A program made the position numbers and the translations under genes. A stretch of DNA of 64,000 nt from Flavobacterium sp. (GTDB lineage Bacteria; Bacteroidota; Bacteroidia; Flavobacteriales; Flavobacteriaceae), in contig NZ_PNJW01000012.1 of assembly GCF_013822155.1 (NCBI RefSeq), positions 1 through 64,000 of the forward strand. Direction: 5' to 3'. The notes under the pieces were generated by a model. It ran no database searches and had not been told where the DNA came from. It saw only the letters and a list, made by a program, of their open reading frames with translations. Below, in pieces: positions 1 through 7,693 of the stretch; the stretch's first letter is position 1, and every line of letters begins with the position of its first letter.

Positions 1-1
1 C

Positions 2-295
2 GAAACAGAATTCAAGCAAATGGCTGAAGTAGACGTGCCTTTGGAACAATTAGAAGAAGCTAGAGAAAATTTAATTCATCAAATCAATTCTCAAATGACA
101 GACAATGAAAAGAAATTTCTTTTATCTTTCAAAAACAAAAATCCCAATTGGAATCTACTGGAAATGGAAAATATAGACGTAATTGCTAACCTTCCTTCAG
201 TGCTCTGGAAAAGGATAAATCTTGAAAAAATGCCTGATCAAAAGCACAAAGAAGCGTATGATAAGTTGCAAAATATATTATTTCCAACACATTAA
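2..295 (+). CDS. AbiEii/AbiGii-type nucleotidyltransferase, C-terminal fragment (5' end off window)
   Basis: The frame is open from base 2, so this is the tail of a longer gene and the listed ATG at 20 is internal. The residues FLLSFKNKNPNW followed by NLPSVLWKRINLEKM match the conserved end of the AbiEii/AbiGii nucleotidyltransferase toxin family (pattern FLLSFKxGxPxW ... LPAVxWKLLNLxKL). Members are nucleotidyltransferase toxins of type IV-like toxin-antitoxin or abortive infection systems. The catalytic N-terminal half and any antitoxin lie outside the window, so activity cannot be judged. It sits 70 bases before the primase-helicase gene on the same strand, which suggests a defence-type neighbourhood. 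The family call is fairly secure. Confidence 0.75.
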   Translation, partial: ETEFKQMAEVDVPLEQLEEARENLIHQINSQMTDNEKKFLLSFKNKNPNWNLLEMENIDVIANLPSVLWKRINLEKMPDQKHKEAYDKLQNILFPTH

Positions 296-365
296 TAATA
301 GATCCAGGTCTAGCATTCAAACTTACTTGCTATATCGATAAAGTTAGACTATTTGAATAATCCAA

Positions 366-3300
366 ATGATGCCATCAAGCCCAATAAATAACTTTCAACT
401 ATTCAAATCTGTTTTTGCAGGAAGAGAAGATGTGTTTGCAATTCGATGGGAAAAAGGCGGTAAGAGTGGCTATATGCCTGCCTATTTTTATGATCCATAT
501 AGGTATAAAGCTCATAAAATGAATGGAGGAACTTTTCAAAATTATGCTGATAAAGAATATTTACCTTTCACTGAAAAAGAAATTGAAAAACACCTTAACG
601 GCGAACAACATATTGGAATTTATCCTTTGCTTAAAGATAATACTTCATGGTTTATTGTGGCAGATTTTGATAAAGTCGAGTGGGTTGATGATTGCAAAAA
701 GTTTATAACTGCTTGTAATGAAAAAGGAATTTCCGCTTATTTAGAACGTTCACGTTCGGGTAAAGGCGGACATGTTTGGATATTTTTTCAACAACCGTAT
801 CCAGCTGCAAAAAGTAGAAAAATTTTCATTTCGATTTTAGTGCAAATAGGCATTTTTTCTTTATTTGACAAAAGTTCCAGTTTTGACAGAATGTTTCCAA
901 ATCAAGATTTTCTTTCTGGAAAAGGATTTGGAAATTTAATAGCACTTCCGCTCTATAAGAAATCATTTGAACAAGGAAACAGCTGTTTTATTGATGTATT
1001 TAGCCTAGAACCAATTTCAAATCAATGGCATTTTATAGAGAATATTCAAAGAATTTCGACAGTACAACTTGATGAATTATATCAAATTCATAATATACAG
1101 CAAAATATTCCAGTTTCGATTGTATCAAAAATATACAATGAAAAGCTCACAATAAAATTGGGGAATGTTGTAAAAATTAATCGCAATGCCATTTCAATCC
1201 CATTAATTAATTTTCTAAAAGAAGAATTGAATTTTCTGAATACAGAATTTTTAATAAAAAAGAAGATGGGTAAAAATACTTTTGGAACAGAGCGATATTT
1301 CAAACTGGTCGAAGAAACAGAAAACGAAGTAATCATTCCGAAGGGTTTTATTGGAAAGATAATTCGTTTTTGCAGAGATAACAAAATTGAATATGATTTC
1401 AAAGATGAAAGGAAAAAGCTAAAAGAGATTGTTTTCTTATTCAATGCACAACTACAAAAACATCAGCAATTAGTTATTGATACAATTGCAAAGAAAGATT
1501 TAGGAGTGGTTGTTGCACCGCCGGGTTCAGGAAAAACGATCATTGGTCTAAAAATTATTGCAGACAAAAAACAACCAGCATTAATTATCACACATCGAAA
1601 ACAAATTGCTGACCAATGGATGGAACGAATTGTAACTTTTCTTGGAATCCCAAAAAATGAGATTGGAAAAATTGGTCAAGGAAAAACCAAAATTGGTAAG
1701 CAAATTACTGTTGCAATGATTCAAAGTCTATCAAAAGAATTGGATAAACCTAATGAAGAAAAACTTAGGAATGCTTTTGGGACGATTATTTTGGACGAAT
1801 GCCATCACATACCAGCGGAAACATTCAGGAATACAATTTCAAAACTACAAACTTTTTATTTATATGGATTGACAGCAACTCCCTTCCGAAAATATAATGA
1901 CGGTAAATTGATTTTTATACATTTGGGTGAAGTGATCTCCGAAATAAAATCAAACGAAATAAGCAAGGCTAAAAAACCAAAAATCATTATTAGAAATACT
2001 GAACTTGAGGTGCCATTCAATTCAAAAACCGACAAATTTGAAACGTTATCAAAAATACTAGTTCACGATTCTACTAGGAACAAAACAATTCATGAAGATG
2101 TCATTAATGAATTGAAATCAGACAAAAAAGTAATTATAATTACTGAACGCAAAGAACATATTGACTCACTTTATCAATATTTAAAACAGTCTTATGAAGT
2201 AGTTACCTTGAGTGGAGAAGATTCTGAGAGCAGTAAAAACTCTAAATGGAAATTATTAAAAGAAGGAAGCTATCAAGTAGTCATAACCACTGGACAATTC
2301 TTTGGCGAAGGAACCGATTTACAAGATGCCAATTGTCTTTTTCTAATTTATCCATTTTCTTTTGAAGGAAAACTGATTCAATACATTGGCAGAGTGCAAC
2401 GTTCAGAAATAACGCCAACTATTTATGATTATCGTGATATCAAGATTGATTATTTGAATAAAATGTTTCTGAAAAGAAATGTCTATTACAGAAAAATTGA
2501 CGAACAGGCAACTTTGTTTGATGAACCTCAAGAGGAAATTAGTGTTCCAAAAAACAATTTTAGTATCCATAAAAAAGTAAAGATTCCATTTGAAAAATTG
2601 GAATTTCGTTACGGAAGTATCTCTTTTAAATATGAAGTTTCAGAAATGAAAACCGAGCTTGAATTTGATATTGAAAATTTTGAAATAAGACCCGAATTTG
2701 AAGTTTTAAAAGCTTATTTCTCCAAAACACTCAAAATAAAAAACATCACAGTTACTATTATCGCTGAATTCGAAGAAGGAAAACTAATTTCGCAATTGGC
2801 TTTATCCAATGAGATAAAAAAGATAACTAGAGAATTGATTGAAAGCGTAAAATTCACCTTTATAACCAAGGCTTTCTTGGCAAAATCAAATGCAATTGGC
2901 AAAGAAAATTTACTAGATATAAATCAATTGCAAAATGAAAATAATGTCAAATTATATGATTCGGGAGATGAATTATTAAATGATTTTTTACAGAATCAAA
3001 ATTACAAACACCAAAAGCATTTACAATATTTAGCTGAACATCACGAAAGAACTATTCTTAAAATTCGATTTGTATTGAATCCATTTTCATTTGTTTTTCT
3101 TCTAGCAGGAAAAACAGGATTTCATATTGTTTTAGAAACCTTAAATACGGAAGAAGCAACCTATATTTGGCATTTTGATAATGACAAAAAATCACTTCCT
3201 GAAAAATTAAAAAAAGTGGATAGCTCGCTAAATACCATTAGAAATGACGGAAGACAATCTTTCACAGAAAATCCTCCCGATAATTTCAGTAGAATACTTC

Positions 3301-3368
3301 ACGATTATTCACCTGAGAGAAAAGGTTTTGTAATTTGGAAAGATTTACTAGAGGAAAGAATTACTTGA
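366..3368 (+). CDS. Archaeo-eukaryotic primase-SF2 helicase fusion, TOTE conflict-system-like
   Basis: A 1000-residue protein. The N-terminal ~270 residues look like an archaeo-eukaryotic primase: ADFD (about residues 99-102) supplies the two metal-binding aspartates, SGKGGHVW (about 131-138) the sxH-type motif, and SFDRMFPNQD with GNLIALPL the third acidic motif. A superfamily 2 helicase follows from about residue 370: PPGSGKT (Walker A), DECHH (about 476), TATPF (about 503), GEGTDLQDA (motif V) and QYIGRVQR (motif VI). The last ~250 residues are unassigned. This architecture is known from the TOTE conflict-system family, thought to act on invading nucleic acid. ATG ATG at 366/369 gives two possible starts. 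No separate nuclease is visible downstream, where a hairpin array begins. The domain calls are strong; a defence role is inferred. Confidence 0.82.
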   Translation: MMPSSPINNFQLFKSVFAGREDVFAIRWEKGGKSGYMPAYFYDPYRYKAHKMNGGTFQNYADKEYLPFTEKEIEKHLNGEQHIGIYPLLKDNTSWFIVADFDKVEWVDDCKKFITACNEKGISAYLERSRSGKGGHVWIFFQQPYPAAKSRKIFISILVQIGIFSLFDKSSSFDRMFPNQDFLSGKGFGNLIALPLYKKSFEQGNSCFIDVFSLEPISNQWHFIENIQRISTVQLDELYQIHNIQQNIPVSIVSKIYNEKLTIKLGNVVKINRNAISIPLINFLKEELNFLNTEFLIKKKMGKNTFGTERYFKLVEETENEVIIPKGFIGKIIRFCRDNKIEYDFKDERKKLKEIVFLFNAQLQKHQQLVIDTIAKKDLGVVVAPPGSGKTIIGLKIIADKKQPALIITHRKQIADQWMERIVTFLGIPKNEIGKIGQGKTKIGKQITVAMIQSLSKELDKPNEEKLRNAFGTIILDECHHIPAETFRNTISKLQTFYLYGLTATPFRKYNDGKLIFIHLGEVISEIKSNEISKAKKPKIIIRNTELEVPFNSKTDKFETLSKILVHDSTRNKTIHEDVINELKSDKKVIIITERKEHIDSLYQYLKQSYEVVTLSGEDSESSKNSKWKLLKEGSYQVVITTGQFFGEGTDLQDANCLFLIYPFSFEGKLIQYIGRVQRSEITPTIYDYRDIKIDYLNKMFLKRNVYYRKIDEQATLFDEPQEEISVPKNNFSIHKKVKIPFEKLEFRYGSISFKYEVSEMKTELEFDIENFEIRPEFEVLKAYFSKTLKIKNITVTIIAEFEEGKLISQLALSNEIKKITRELIESVKFTFITKAFLAKSNAIGKENLLDINQLQNENNVKLYDSGDELLNDFLQNQNYKHQKHLQYLAEHHERTILKIRFVLNPFSFVFLLAGKTGFHIVLETLNTEEATYIWHFDNDKKSLPEKLKKVDSSLNTIRNDGRQSFTENPPDNFSRILHDYSPERKGFVIWKDLLEERIT

Positions 3369-3608
3369 TTAGGAAATAAAACGAATAATTATAACATTTT
3401 TCAAGGTATTCGCATTATCCTATATCTCATTTATCTGCATAAAAATTGCTCCTTTTCCAAGTATTCGTAACATCGATGCTACTGTTTGCTTCTTAGCCCG
3501 AATAGAGCTCAGTCGAAGTACTAATTTAATTTCTAATTACAATAGTGCTTTTCGTTTAGTGGTAGTATACAGTTTGAGTCCTCCGTTCCCCACCGCTTCC
3601 CACCGCAT

Positions 3609-3679
3609 AAAAGTTTTTGTATGCCCCGGAACGACCCTGCCAAATAAGAAAAAGTATCGAAGGGGCAACAAAAACTTTT
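3609..3679. repeat. Hairpin 1 of the array
   Basis: AAAAGTTTTTGTATGCCCC pairs with GGGGCAACAAAAACTTTT with a one-base bulge. The loop is about 34 bases. It is the first clear member of the array. Confidence 0.75.
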
Positions 3680-3685
3680 CCCAAA

Positions 3686-3780
3686 GCTTCTTTACATAAT
3701 GTGGCATTATAGGGCATTAAAAAGAGTGAATAATTTTTTTGGTTTTTTCAATGCCCTATAATAACATTATGTAAAAAAGC
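3686..3780. repeat. Hairpin 2 of the array (about 35-bp stem)
   Basis: The arm reading ACATAATGTGGCATTATAGG pairs with the later CCCTATAATAACATTATGT, extending on both sides to GCTTC/GAAGC-like ends. Of the three substitutions seen, the C.A and A.C mismatches on the + strand would be G.U wobbles on the minus strand. Confidence 0.8.
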
Positions 3781-3799
3781 CGCTCACCCCACGCTCGAA

Positions 3800-3900
3800 A
3801 GCCCCGCTCCAGCCACACATTTTTTTCGCTTACAGCCTGGATTGTCATCCTGAGCCTGCCGAAGGACAGCTTCAAAAAACACGTGGCTTCGCGGGGCTTA
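3800..3900. repeat. Hairpin 3 of the array, enclosing a common dispersed repeat
   Basis: AGCCCCGC...AGCCACACATTTTTT pairs with AAAAAACACGTGGCTTCGCGGGGCT. Three adjacent mismatches (A.C, C.A, A.C) are all minus-strand wobbles. The loop contains TCATCCTGAGCCTGCCGAAGGAC, a short dispersed repeat common in Bacteroidota genomes, apparently inserted in the loop. Confidence 0.75.
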
Positions 3901-3989
3901 CATCGTGTTTTCATAAGAACATTTATCCTTTGCTAAAAAGCCTTATTTCATAGGAAATTCTATCATTGGTCTTTATCAGCTAACCGCTT

Positions 3990-4288
3990 AAATCGGTAGT
4001 ATTTGCATTATATTTTGAAGTTGCCATCCATCTCCGAATCTCGTATGTTTGAATCCATTTTTCAAAACACATCTAGGCAACATCAAAATATAAAATCATC
4101 CGCAAGAGTATCGTTTTTATTTGCTCACAGAAGTAGTGGTAATTGCTTAAAGGTTTGCTGATGCCACAATACTTTAAACAACTTTTAAACTCATAAACCC
4201 TTAAACTCTTAAACAACTTCATGACATCAGCAAACCTTACAAGCAATCAGAAAATAAAGTACTAAGCAAATAAAAACGATACCCTTGC
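3990..4288. repeat. Repeat unit 1: loop-type stem plus nested long stem
   Basis: After GGTAGTATTTG, TATTTTGAAGTTGCC (4011-4025) pairs with GGCAACATCAAAATA (4076-4090) around a 50-base loop that starts ATCCATCTCCG. The second stem is GCAAGAGTATCGTTTTTATT (from 4102) with its partner ending at 4288. Nested inside it, ATTGCTTAAAGGTTTGCTGATG (about 4142-4163) pairs with 4225-4246. This unit is the most diverged of the three and the only one with the nested stem. Confidence 0.8.
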
Positions 4289-4325
4289 TCTTCCTCCGAA
4301 ACACATTCTTCGTTATACTTGAAAA

Positions 4326-4524
4326 AAGCGGAAGTATTTGCATTGTTTTTTGAAGGTGCCACCCATCTCCGCAGCCACTGAGCACTAATAACTGTCCACT
4401 GAACACTTTCAGGCACCCTCAAAAATCAAACAGTGCAGCAAGAGTTTAAAATTTTGGTGCCGGATAAAAAGCATGTCTATTGATTTTAGTTTTTTTATCC
4501 GTCCCCAAAATTTAAAACCCTTGC
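4326..4524. repeat. Repeat unit 2
   Basis: The lead-in AGCGGAAGTATTTG is followed by TTTTTGAAGGTGCC (4347-4360), which pairs with GGCACCCTCAAAAA (4412-4425) around a 51-base loop starting ACCCATCTCCG. The second stem pairs 4438-4470 with 4492-4524 over 33 bases with few mismatches. The ends are GCAAGAG and CCCTTGC. Confidence 0.85.
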
Positions 4525-4591
4525 AAGACGACCCCAACTCCGATTCAAAAGATAAAGTCTCCGAAAGAAAATAAACTGCTCGCTTGTAAAA

Positions 4592-4791
4592 AAAGCGGAA
4601 GTATTTGAATTGCTTTTTGAAGGTGCCACCCATCTCCGTACCAACTGAACACTATTTTCTGACCACTGAACACTTTCAGGCACCCTCAAAAATCAAAACG
4701 TCAGTAAGAGTTTCAAATTTCGGTTCTGGATAAAAAGCAAGTCTTTTTTATTTCGTTTTTTTTATCCAGCCCCAAAATTTGAAACCCTTAC
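4592..4791. repeat. Repeat unit 3
   Basis: Same plan as unit 2. The lead-in is AGCGGAAGTATTTG. TTTTTGAAGGTGCC (4614-4627) pairs with GGCACCCTCAAAAA (4679-4692) around a 51-base loop starting ACCCATCTCCG. The second stem pairs 4704-4735 with 4760-4791. The stem sequences differ from unit 2 while pairing is kept. Confidence 0.85.
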
Positions 4792-4902
4792 ATCAAAACC
4801 CCGTCTCCGATTGAAAAAAAATCGCATTCCATCGCAAAAGTGTGCTTGAGATTCAAAAAAAATAAAATAAAAAAAAGGTAGCAAAGTTAAGTTCCGGGTT
4901 AT

Positions 4903-5050
4903 CAAAAAAGCAAGTTCAAGCCCTCCGGGTTTTTTAAAAAATCTCCACCACCCATACATTTTCATAAAAACCACCCATCAACCCACAAAATCCGACTTCC
5001 ATAGGACGTATCGGGGTGGTAGTATTTTTTAAAAAAAACTTGCTTTTTTG
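4903..5050. repeat. Terminal hairpin of the array
   Basis: CAAAAAAGCAAGTT (4903-4916) pairs perfectly with AACTTGCTTTTTTG (5037-5050). Inside it, TTTTTTAAAAAATCTCCACC plus ACCC pairs with GGGGTGGTAGTATTTTTTAA. The interior contains ACCACCCAT twice, echoing the unit-loop motif. Gene 5156-5578 begins about 105 bases further on. Confidence 0.75.
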
Positions 5051-5155
5051 AAACCCTCCACTTGACGTCAGTGCTTTCTTTTTTTTCTTTTTTTTCTTTT
5101 GAAAAAATTTTATGGGGGTTGTGTGCCTTATTCAGAAATCTTTAAACGCCAGGAT

Positions 5156-5578
5156 ATGATTAATTTTAAATTGAAACACCACAAAAGCGGAATGAGTTAC
5201 TCAAAACCTCATTTTTTCATCCTTAACAAAGGATTAAACACCGGAAAACCTTTGTCCGAACCCTGTCCAAACTGTTTTGTGATACAATTCGGCAGCACTG
5301 AAGACTCCGAAAACATGGAATCCATCTGTAAAAGCCTATGGAGAGTGAAGTTCTGGCACCAATTTTTAATAGGTTCCGTCATTCCCTACATAAGAATCAA
5401 CGATTTTTCCAAAAACCTCACCCAAAAATCCAATGAAATGATGCTCGACTTCGAGCTTCACAAGAAAAACATTGCAGCCCTCAAACTCCTAGAGCAAAAA
5501 GAAAAGCAATTTCACGACAACATCAACCTCATAAACGATATGCGTCGAGTAATCTTGTACCGCTACTGCAAACGTTAA
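5156..5578 (+). CDS. Conserved Bacteroidota hypothetical protein (possibly DUF6943)
   Basis: A 140-residue basic protein. I chose ATG 5156 because the track's TTG at 5099 lies in a T-rich leader and the recognisable part starts with MINFKLKHH. It contains KPHFFILNKGLNTGKPLSEPC then CPNCFVIQF (a CPxC pair), a Trp-rich middle (SLWRVKFWHQFLIGS) and a charged helical C-terminus ending RVILYRYCKR. From memory it resembles DUF6943, a family of unknown function in Flavobacteriia; this was not checked. It lies directly after the hairpin array and ends in its own terminator, so the array could be its leader or partner element. No function is claimed. Confidence 0.7.
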   Translation: MINFKLKHHKSGMSYSKPHFFILNKGLNTGKPLSEPCPNCFVIQFGSTEDSENMESICKSLWRVKFWHQFLIGSVIPYIRINDFSKNLTQKSNEMMLDFELHKKNIAALKLLEQKEKQFHDNINLINDMRRVILYRYCKR

Positions 5579-5580
5579 TT

Positions 5581-5611
5581 AAAAACTGGTCCACTCGGAC
5601 TAGTTTTTTTT
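5581..5611 (+). terminator. Rho-independent terminator
   Basis: AAAACTGGTCC-ACTC-GGACTAGTTTT followed by a T run, immediately after the stop codon at 5578. Confidence 0.85.
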
Positions 5612-5710
5612 GCACCTTAAACGCTACATATTGACTACATAAAAGCAATATAAATGCTCCTCTTAAATAAATCGAAGAAAAGCAAAGCATTTGACATGTA
5701 TTGACTGCTA

Positions 5711-5742
5711 AAAACAAAAAAAGCTCCGAAATTCGGAGCTTT
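5711..5742 (-). terminator. Terminator of the minus-strand phage-like cluster
   Basis: AAAGCTCCGAAATTCGGAGCTTT with a T-rich tail on the minus strand, 20 bases beyond the stop of the gene ending at 5764. Confidence 0.85.
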
Positions 5743-5763
5743 AAAATGGATTTTTTAGGGTTT

Positions 5764-6006
5764 TTATTCCTTTGGTTCCGGAGTTTCTTCAGATTTCACA
5801 GCCGTTTGTGAAACTACTGAAATAATACTTCCGCCCAGGATTAAATATCCGGCTGCCGAAACCAATCCAACCGGTAAAGCTACCGGAGAAGCAAGAACTA
5901 CTCCGCCCACAGATGCCATTGCAATGCCAACAGTACGAAGAATTCTAAACCATTTTGGGGTTGGAGCCAATGCTCTTTCTACTACGTTCAAATTATTGTT
6001 TTTCAT
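5764..6006 (-). CDS. Small two-helix membrane protein, possibly holin-like
   Basis: An 80-residue protein with two hydrophobic segments: VGIAMASVGGVVLASPVALPV (about residues 26-46) and LVSAAGYLILGGSIISVVSQ (about 48-67), then an acidic tail SEETPEPKE. Size, topology and position next to another small membrane protein and a DUF5675-type gene suggest a phage lysis-type module. No holin family motif is seen, so that is inference. It overlaps the upstream gene by 14 bases, which implies co-translation. Confidence 0.65.
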   Translation of the reverse strand: MKNNNLNVVERALAPTPKWFRILRTVGIAMASVGGVVLASPVALPVGLVSAAGYLILGGSIISVVSQTAVKSEETPEPKE

Positions 6007-6259
6007 AATCTTGATTTTTAAATAGTGTTAATTCAATTTTTGATACTCGTTTTTCTAAAAATTCTACTTTTTGGTTCAGTAAGTCATTACCACTTTTGAA
6101 CTCCGTTTTGATGATTAAAGCCATCGTTTTTACCTCTACCAAATCTTTCTCCATGCTCTTGAAATCAGTGTGTAATTGCTTGATAAAATAAGCCACAATC
6201 GAAAGTAACAAGGTTATGAGTGTTCCAAAAAGTGTTGCGATGATGTTTATATTATCCAT
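5993..6259 (-). CDS. Small membrane-anchored coiled-coil protein (XhlA-like topology)
   Basis: An 88-residue protein. One N-terminal transmembrane helix (IATLFGTLITLLLSIVAYF, residues about 7-25) is followed by a long charged helix with heptad-like spacing (EFKSGNDLLNQKVEFLEKRVSKIEL). This resembles phage hemolysin/holin accessory proteins in layout only; the helix order is reversed compared with classical XhlA. It lies in a tight minus-strand cluster. Confidence 0.62.
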   Translation of the reverse strand: MDNINIIATLFGTLITLLLSIVAYFIKQLHTDFKSMEKDLVEVKTMALIIKTEFKSGNDLLNQKVEFLEKRVSKIELTLFKNQDYEKQ

Positions 6260-6271
6260 GATTAGGACTTT

Positions 6272-6724
6272 TTAGAATTGAAAATTGTTTTCAATGGTTA
6301 ACTTATTATTTTCAATCTTAGCCAATGCAACTAACTTCGGATAGATCATTTTGTAAGCTGCAATACTTTGAGTGACTTGGTAATTTCCATCAAGAAATTG
6401 GAAACCAAAACCACAAAGAGGACACCCGGCAGTATCTTTAATGGTATTACCAACATGGATGTACACAAAATTGAAGTTTGGTAAACCAACAATTTCAATC
6501 ATTCCTTCGTGAAGCTTTGTAAATACTCTTTTATAGTCTACATTTTTTGCTCCGTGAGTGTTCAGTTTCAAACCAAAAACACCCGTTGGAATGGCTGTCT
6601 GTGAGGGTATTTTCACTTCTCGTATTTTATCCTCTAACAGATATCATTGAAATATTCCGTTGATATACAATTGGCTCAATGTGCTTTCTTTGCCCTGGGC
6701 TACTCTTATTATTTTGCTTTCCAT
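6272..6724 (-). pseudogene. DUF5675-family phage protein interrupted by an in-frame TGA
   Basis: The ORF track starts at a GTG at 6616, but the same frame continues upstream through one TGA (6644-6646) to an ATG at 6722-6724. The full reading is MESKIIRVAQGKESTLSQLY..GIFQ-stop-YLLEDKIREVKIPSQTAIPTG. DUF5675 proteins have a conserved C(Y/F)TLED at this point, so TGA replaces a cysteine codon. The downstream half keeps the family's VYIHVGNTIKDTAGCPLCG core and a C-terminal AYKMIYPKL. A single nonsense mutation (TGC or TGT to TGA) explains it best; translation restart at the GTG would give a 114-residue fragment. Family role: phage- and element-borne, function uncertain. Confidence 0.75.
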
Positions 6725-6748
6725 TGTTTTGATTGATTTGAGATTAAT

Positions 6749-6781
6749 TAAAAAATCCCTCACTTTTGATGAGGGATTTTT
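6749..6781 (-). terminator. Bidirectional-looking terminator
   Basis: AAAAATCCCTCA-CTTTTGA-TGAGGGATTTTT between the DUF5675 pseudogene and the gene ending at 6793. On the minus strand it is followed by a T run and would end the 6793-7596 transcript. Confidence 0.8.
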
Positions 6782-6792
6782 GGAAGGTTTTT

Positions 6793-7596
6793 CTAAAAAG
6801 CATCCTCTACTTTTAAGCAGTTACCACTTGCAAACAAGTAGTAATTTCCACCAACTTGTTGGTAGAACTCAATTCCAATACATTGCAACACGGTTGTGTT
6901 TGCAGTTGGAATAGCTCCGTTTGGCAGAGTTGCAGTAATAGTTGTCAATGGAACCGGAGCGAACAAATCAAGGTAACCACTATATTGAATATCGTTTACC
7001 TCATTCAATTCTGCATCCATTGGATCATAAGTGTTTGTGGTAGCATTGTACTCAAAATCACTTACCACTGATAACGAATGAATCAAACGGAAATGTGTTG
7101 CTCCGGATGGTGCATTTACCAAATTCAATGGATTGAATCCAGGAACAACAAAATCTCCTGTTTCTCTGTCAACTTCATGAGTTACGGAGTAGGGGGCATT
7201 GAAAATCCCATTGAAAGAAGTGTTTTTGTCAAACTCAAATCCTTTCAAATAACTACGTTGAGTAGTGATTTCAATTTTACGGTAACCTCTGGCTTCCGTT
7301 TGATCTTCCAGGTTGATTTTCTTCATAATTGAAGTTAATCTTCCGGTAACTTGGCTATCCGCCATTTGTTTCATTACTTGAGACAATCCTGTTCGAACTG
7401 ATTTCCCGGCTTTGGCACAAGCACCAAATTCGTTCATGTTCTCACGTGTTCTCTCAAATTCTGGTGCTGATAATACTTGATCACCAGTTGGTCCGCCTAC
7501 CATGCCTGCAAAGTAGCCTTCCTGTCCTTTAATTTTAAAGTGTCGAACATCACCAAGAGTTCCGATGTACTTTAAATTGCCTTTCTGTCTTGCCAT
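6793..7596 (-). CDS. Conserved Bacteroidota protein (MARQKGN...GTLGD type), function unknown
   Basis: A 267-residue protein. The ORF track begins at 7782, but the conserved start is MARQKGNLKYIGTLGDVRHFK, so I place the start at ATG 7594-7596; the extra 62 residues overlap the divergent promoter and nuclease gene. The N-terminal part (GPTGDQVLSAPEFERTREN, then EFGACAKAGKSVRTGL) is a pattern I recognise from many Bacteroidota hypothetical proteins, often found in tandem or beside phage-like genes. The rest is beta-rich with no catalytic motif. A structural or surface role is possible but unproven. Confidence 0.72.
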   Translation of the reverse strand: MARQKGNLKYIGTLGDVRHFKIKGQEGYFAGMVGGPTGDQVLSAPEFERTRENMNEFGACAKAGKSVRTGLSQVMKQMADSQVTGRLTSIMKKINLEDQTEARGYRKIEITTQRSYLKGFEFDKNTSFNGIFNAPYSVTHEVDRETGDFVVPGFNPLNLVNAPSGATHFRLIHSLSVVSDFEYNATTNTYDPMDAELNEVNDIQYSGYLDLFAPVPLTTITATLPNGAIPTANTTVLQCIGIEFYQQVGGNYYLFASGNCLKVEDAF

Positions 7597-7631
7597 TTTT
7601 TTAAGTTTTAATGGGTTAATAAATAGATTAA

Positions 7632-7663
7632 ATTGATAAGACAAATTTCTATCATTATCTTTG
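7632..7663 (+). promoter_or_regulatory. Bacteroidota-type promoter for the nuclease gene
   Basis: ATTG, 20 bases, then TATCTTTG, matching the TTTG/TAnnTTTG consensus with one mismatch in the -33 box. It lies 31 bases before ATG 7694 in the divergent intergenic region. Confidence 0.5.
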
Positions 7664-7693
7664 AATATCAACAACTTAAAATATTGAAAATCA

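Larger units (their letters stand above)
3575..5050 (-). repeat. Array of long imperfect inverted repeats (possible structured RNA or ssDNA)
   Basis: About 1.5 kb without a credible gene, almost entirely tiled by long stem-loops of 14-37 base arms placed end to end, some nested. Two kinds of stem alternate in a unit that occurs three times. Most stem mismatches I aligned are A.C on the + strand, which become G.U or G.T wobbles on the minus strand. That suggests selection for a folded minus-strand RNA or single-stranded DNA. The array lies between the convergent end of the primase-helicase gene and the start of a + strand gene at 5156. The ORF-track entries here are repeat-derived shadows. Strand assignment is an inference. 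Confidence 0.8.

Noticed and set aside
4237-4689. Two minus-strand ORFs with similar starts (MRVPESVQW...RRWVAPSK)
   Set aside because: The similarity comes from repeat units 2 and 3. In unit 1 the same frame hits a stop at once, and the 'protein' follows the hairpin arms. Not coding.
3575-5050. CRISPR array or retron
   Set aside because: The repeats are inverted and long, not short direct repeats with unique spacers; no cas or reverse transcriptase gene is nearby.
6644-6646. TGA read as selenocysteine
   Set aside because: TGA sits at a Cys position, but no SECIS-like hairpin stands just after it that I can see, DUF5675 is not a redox family, and a one-base nonsense change is simpler.
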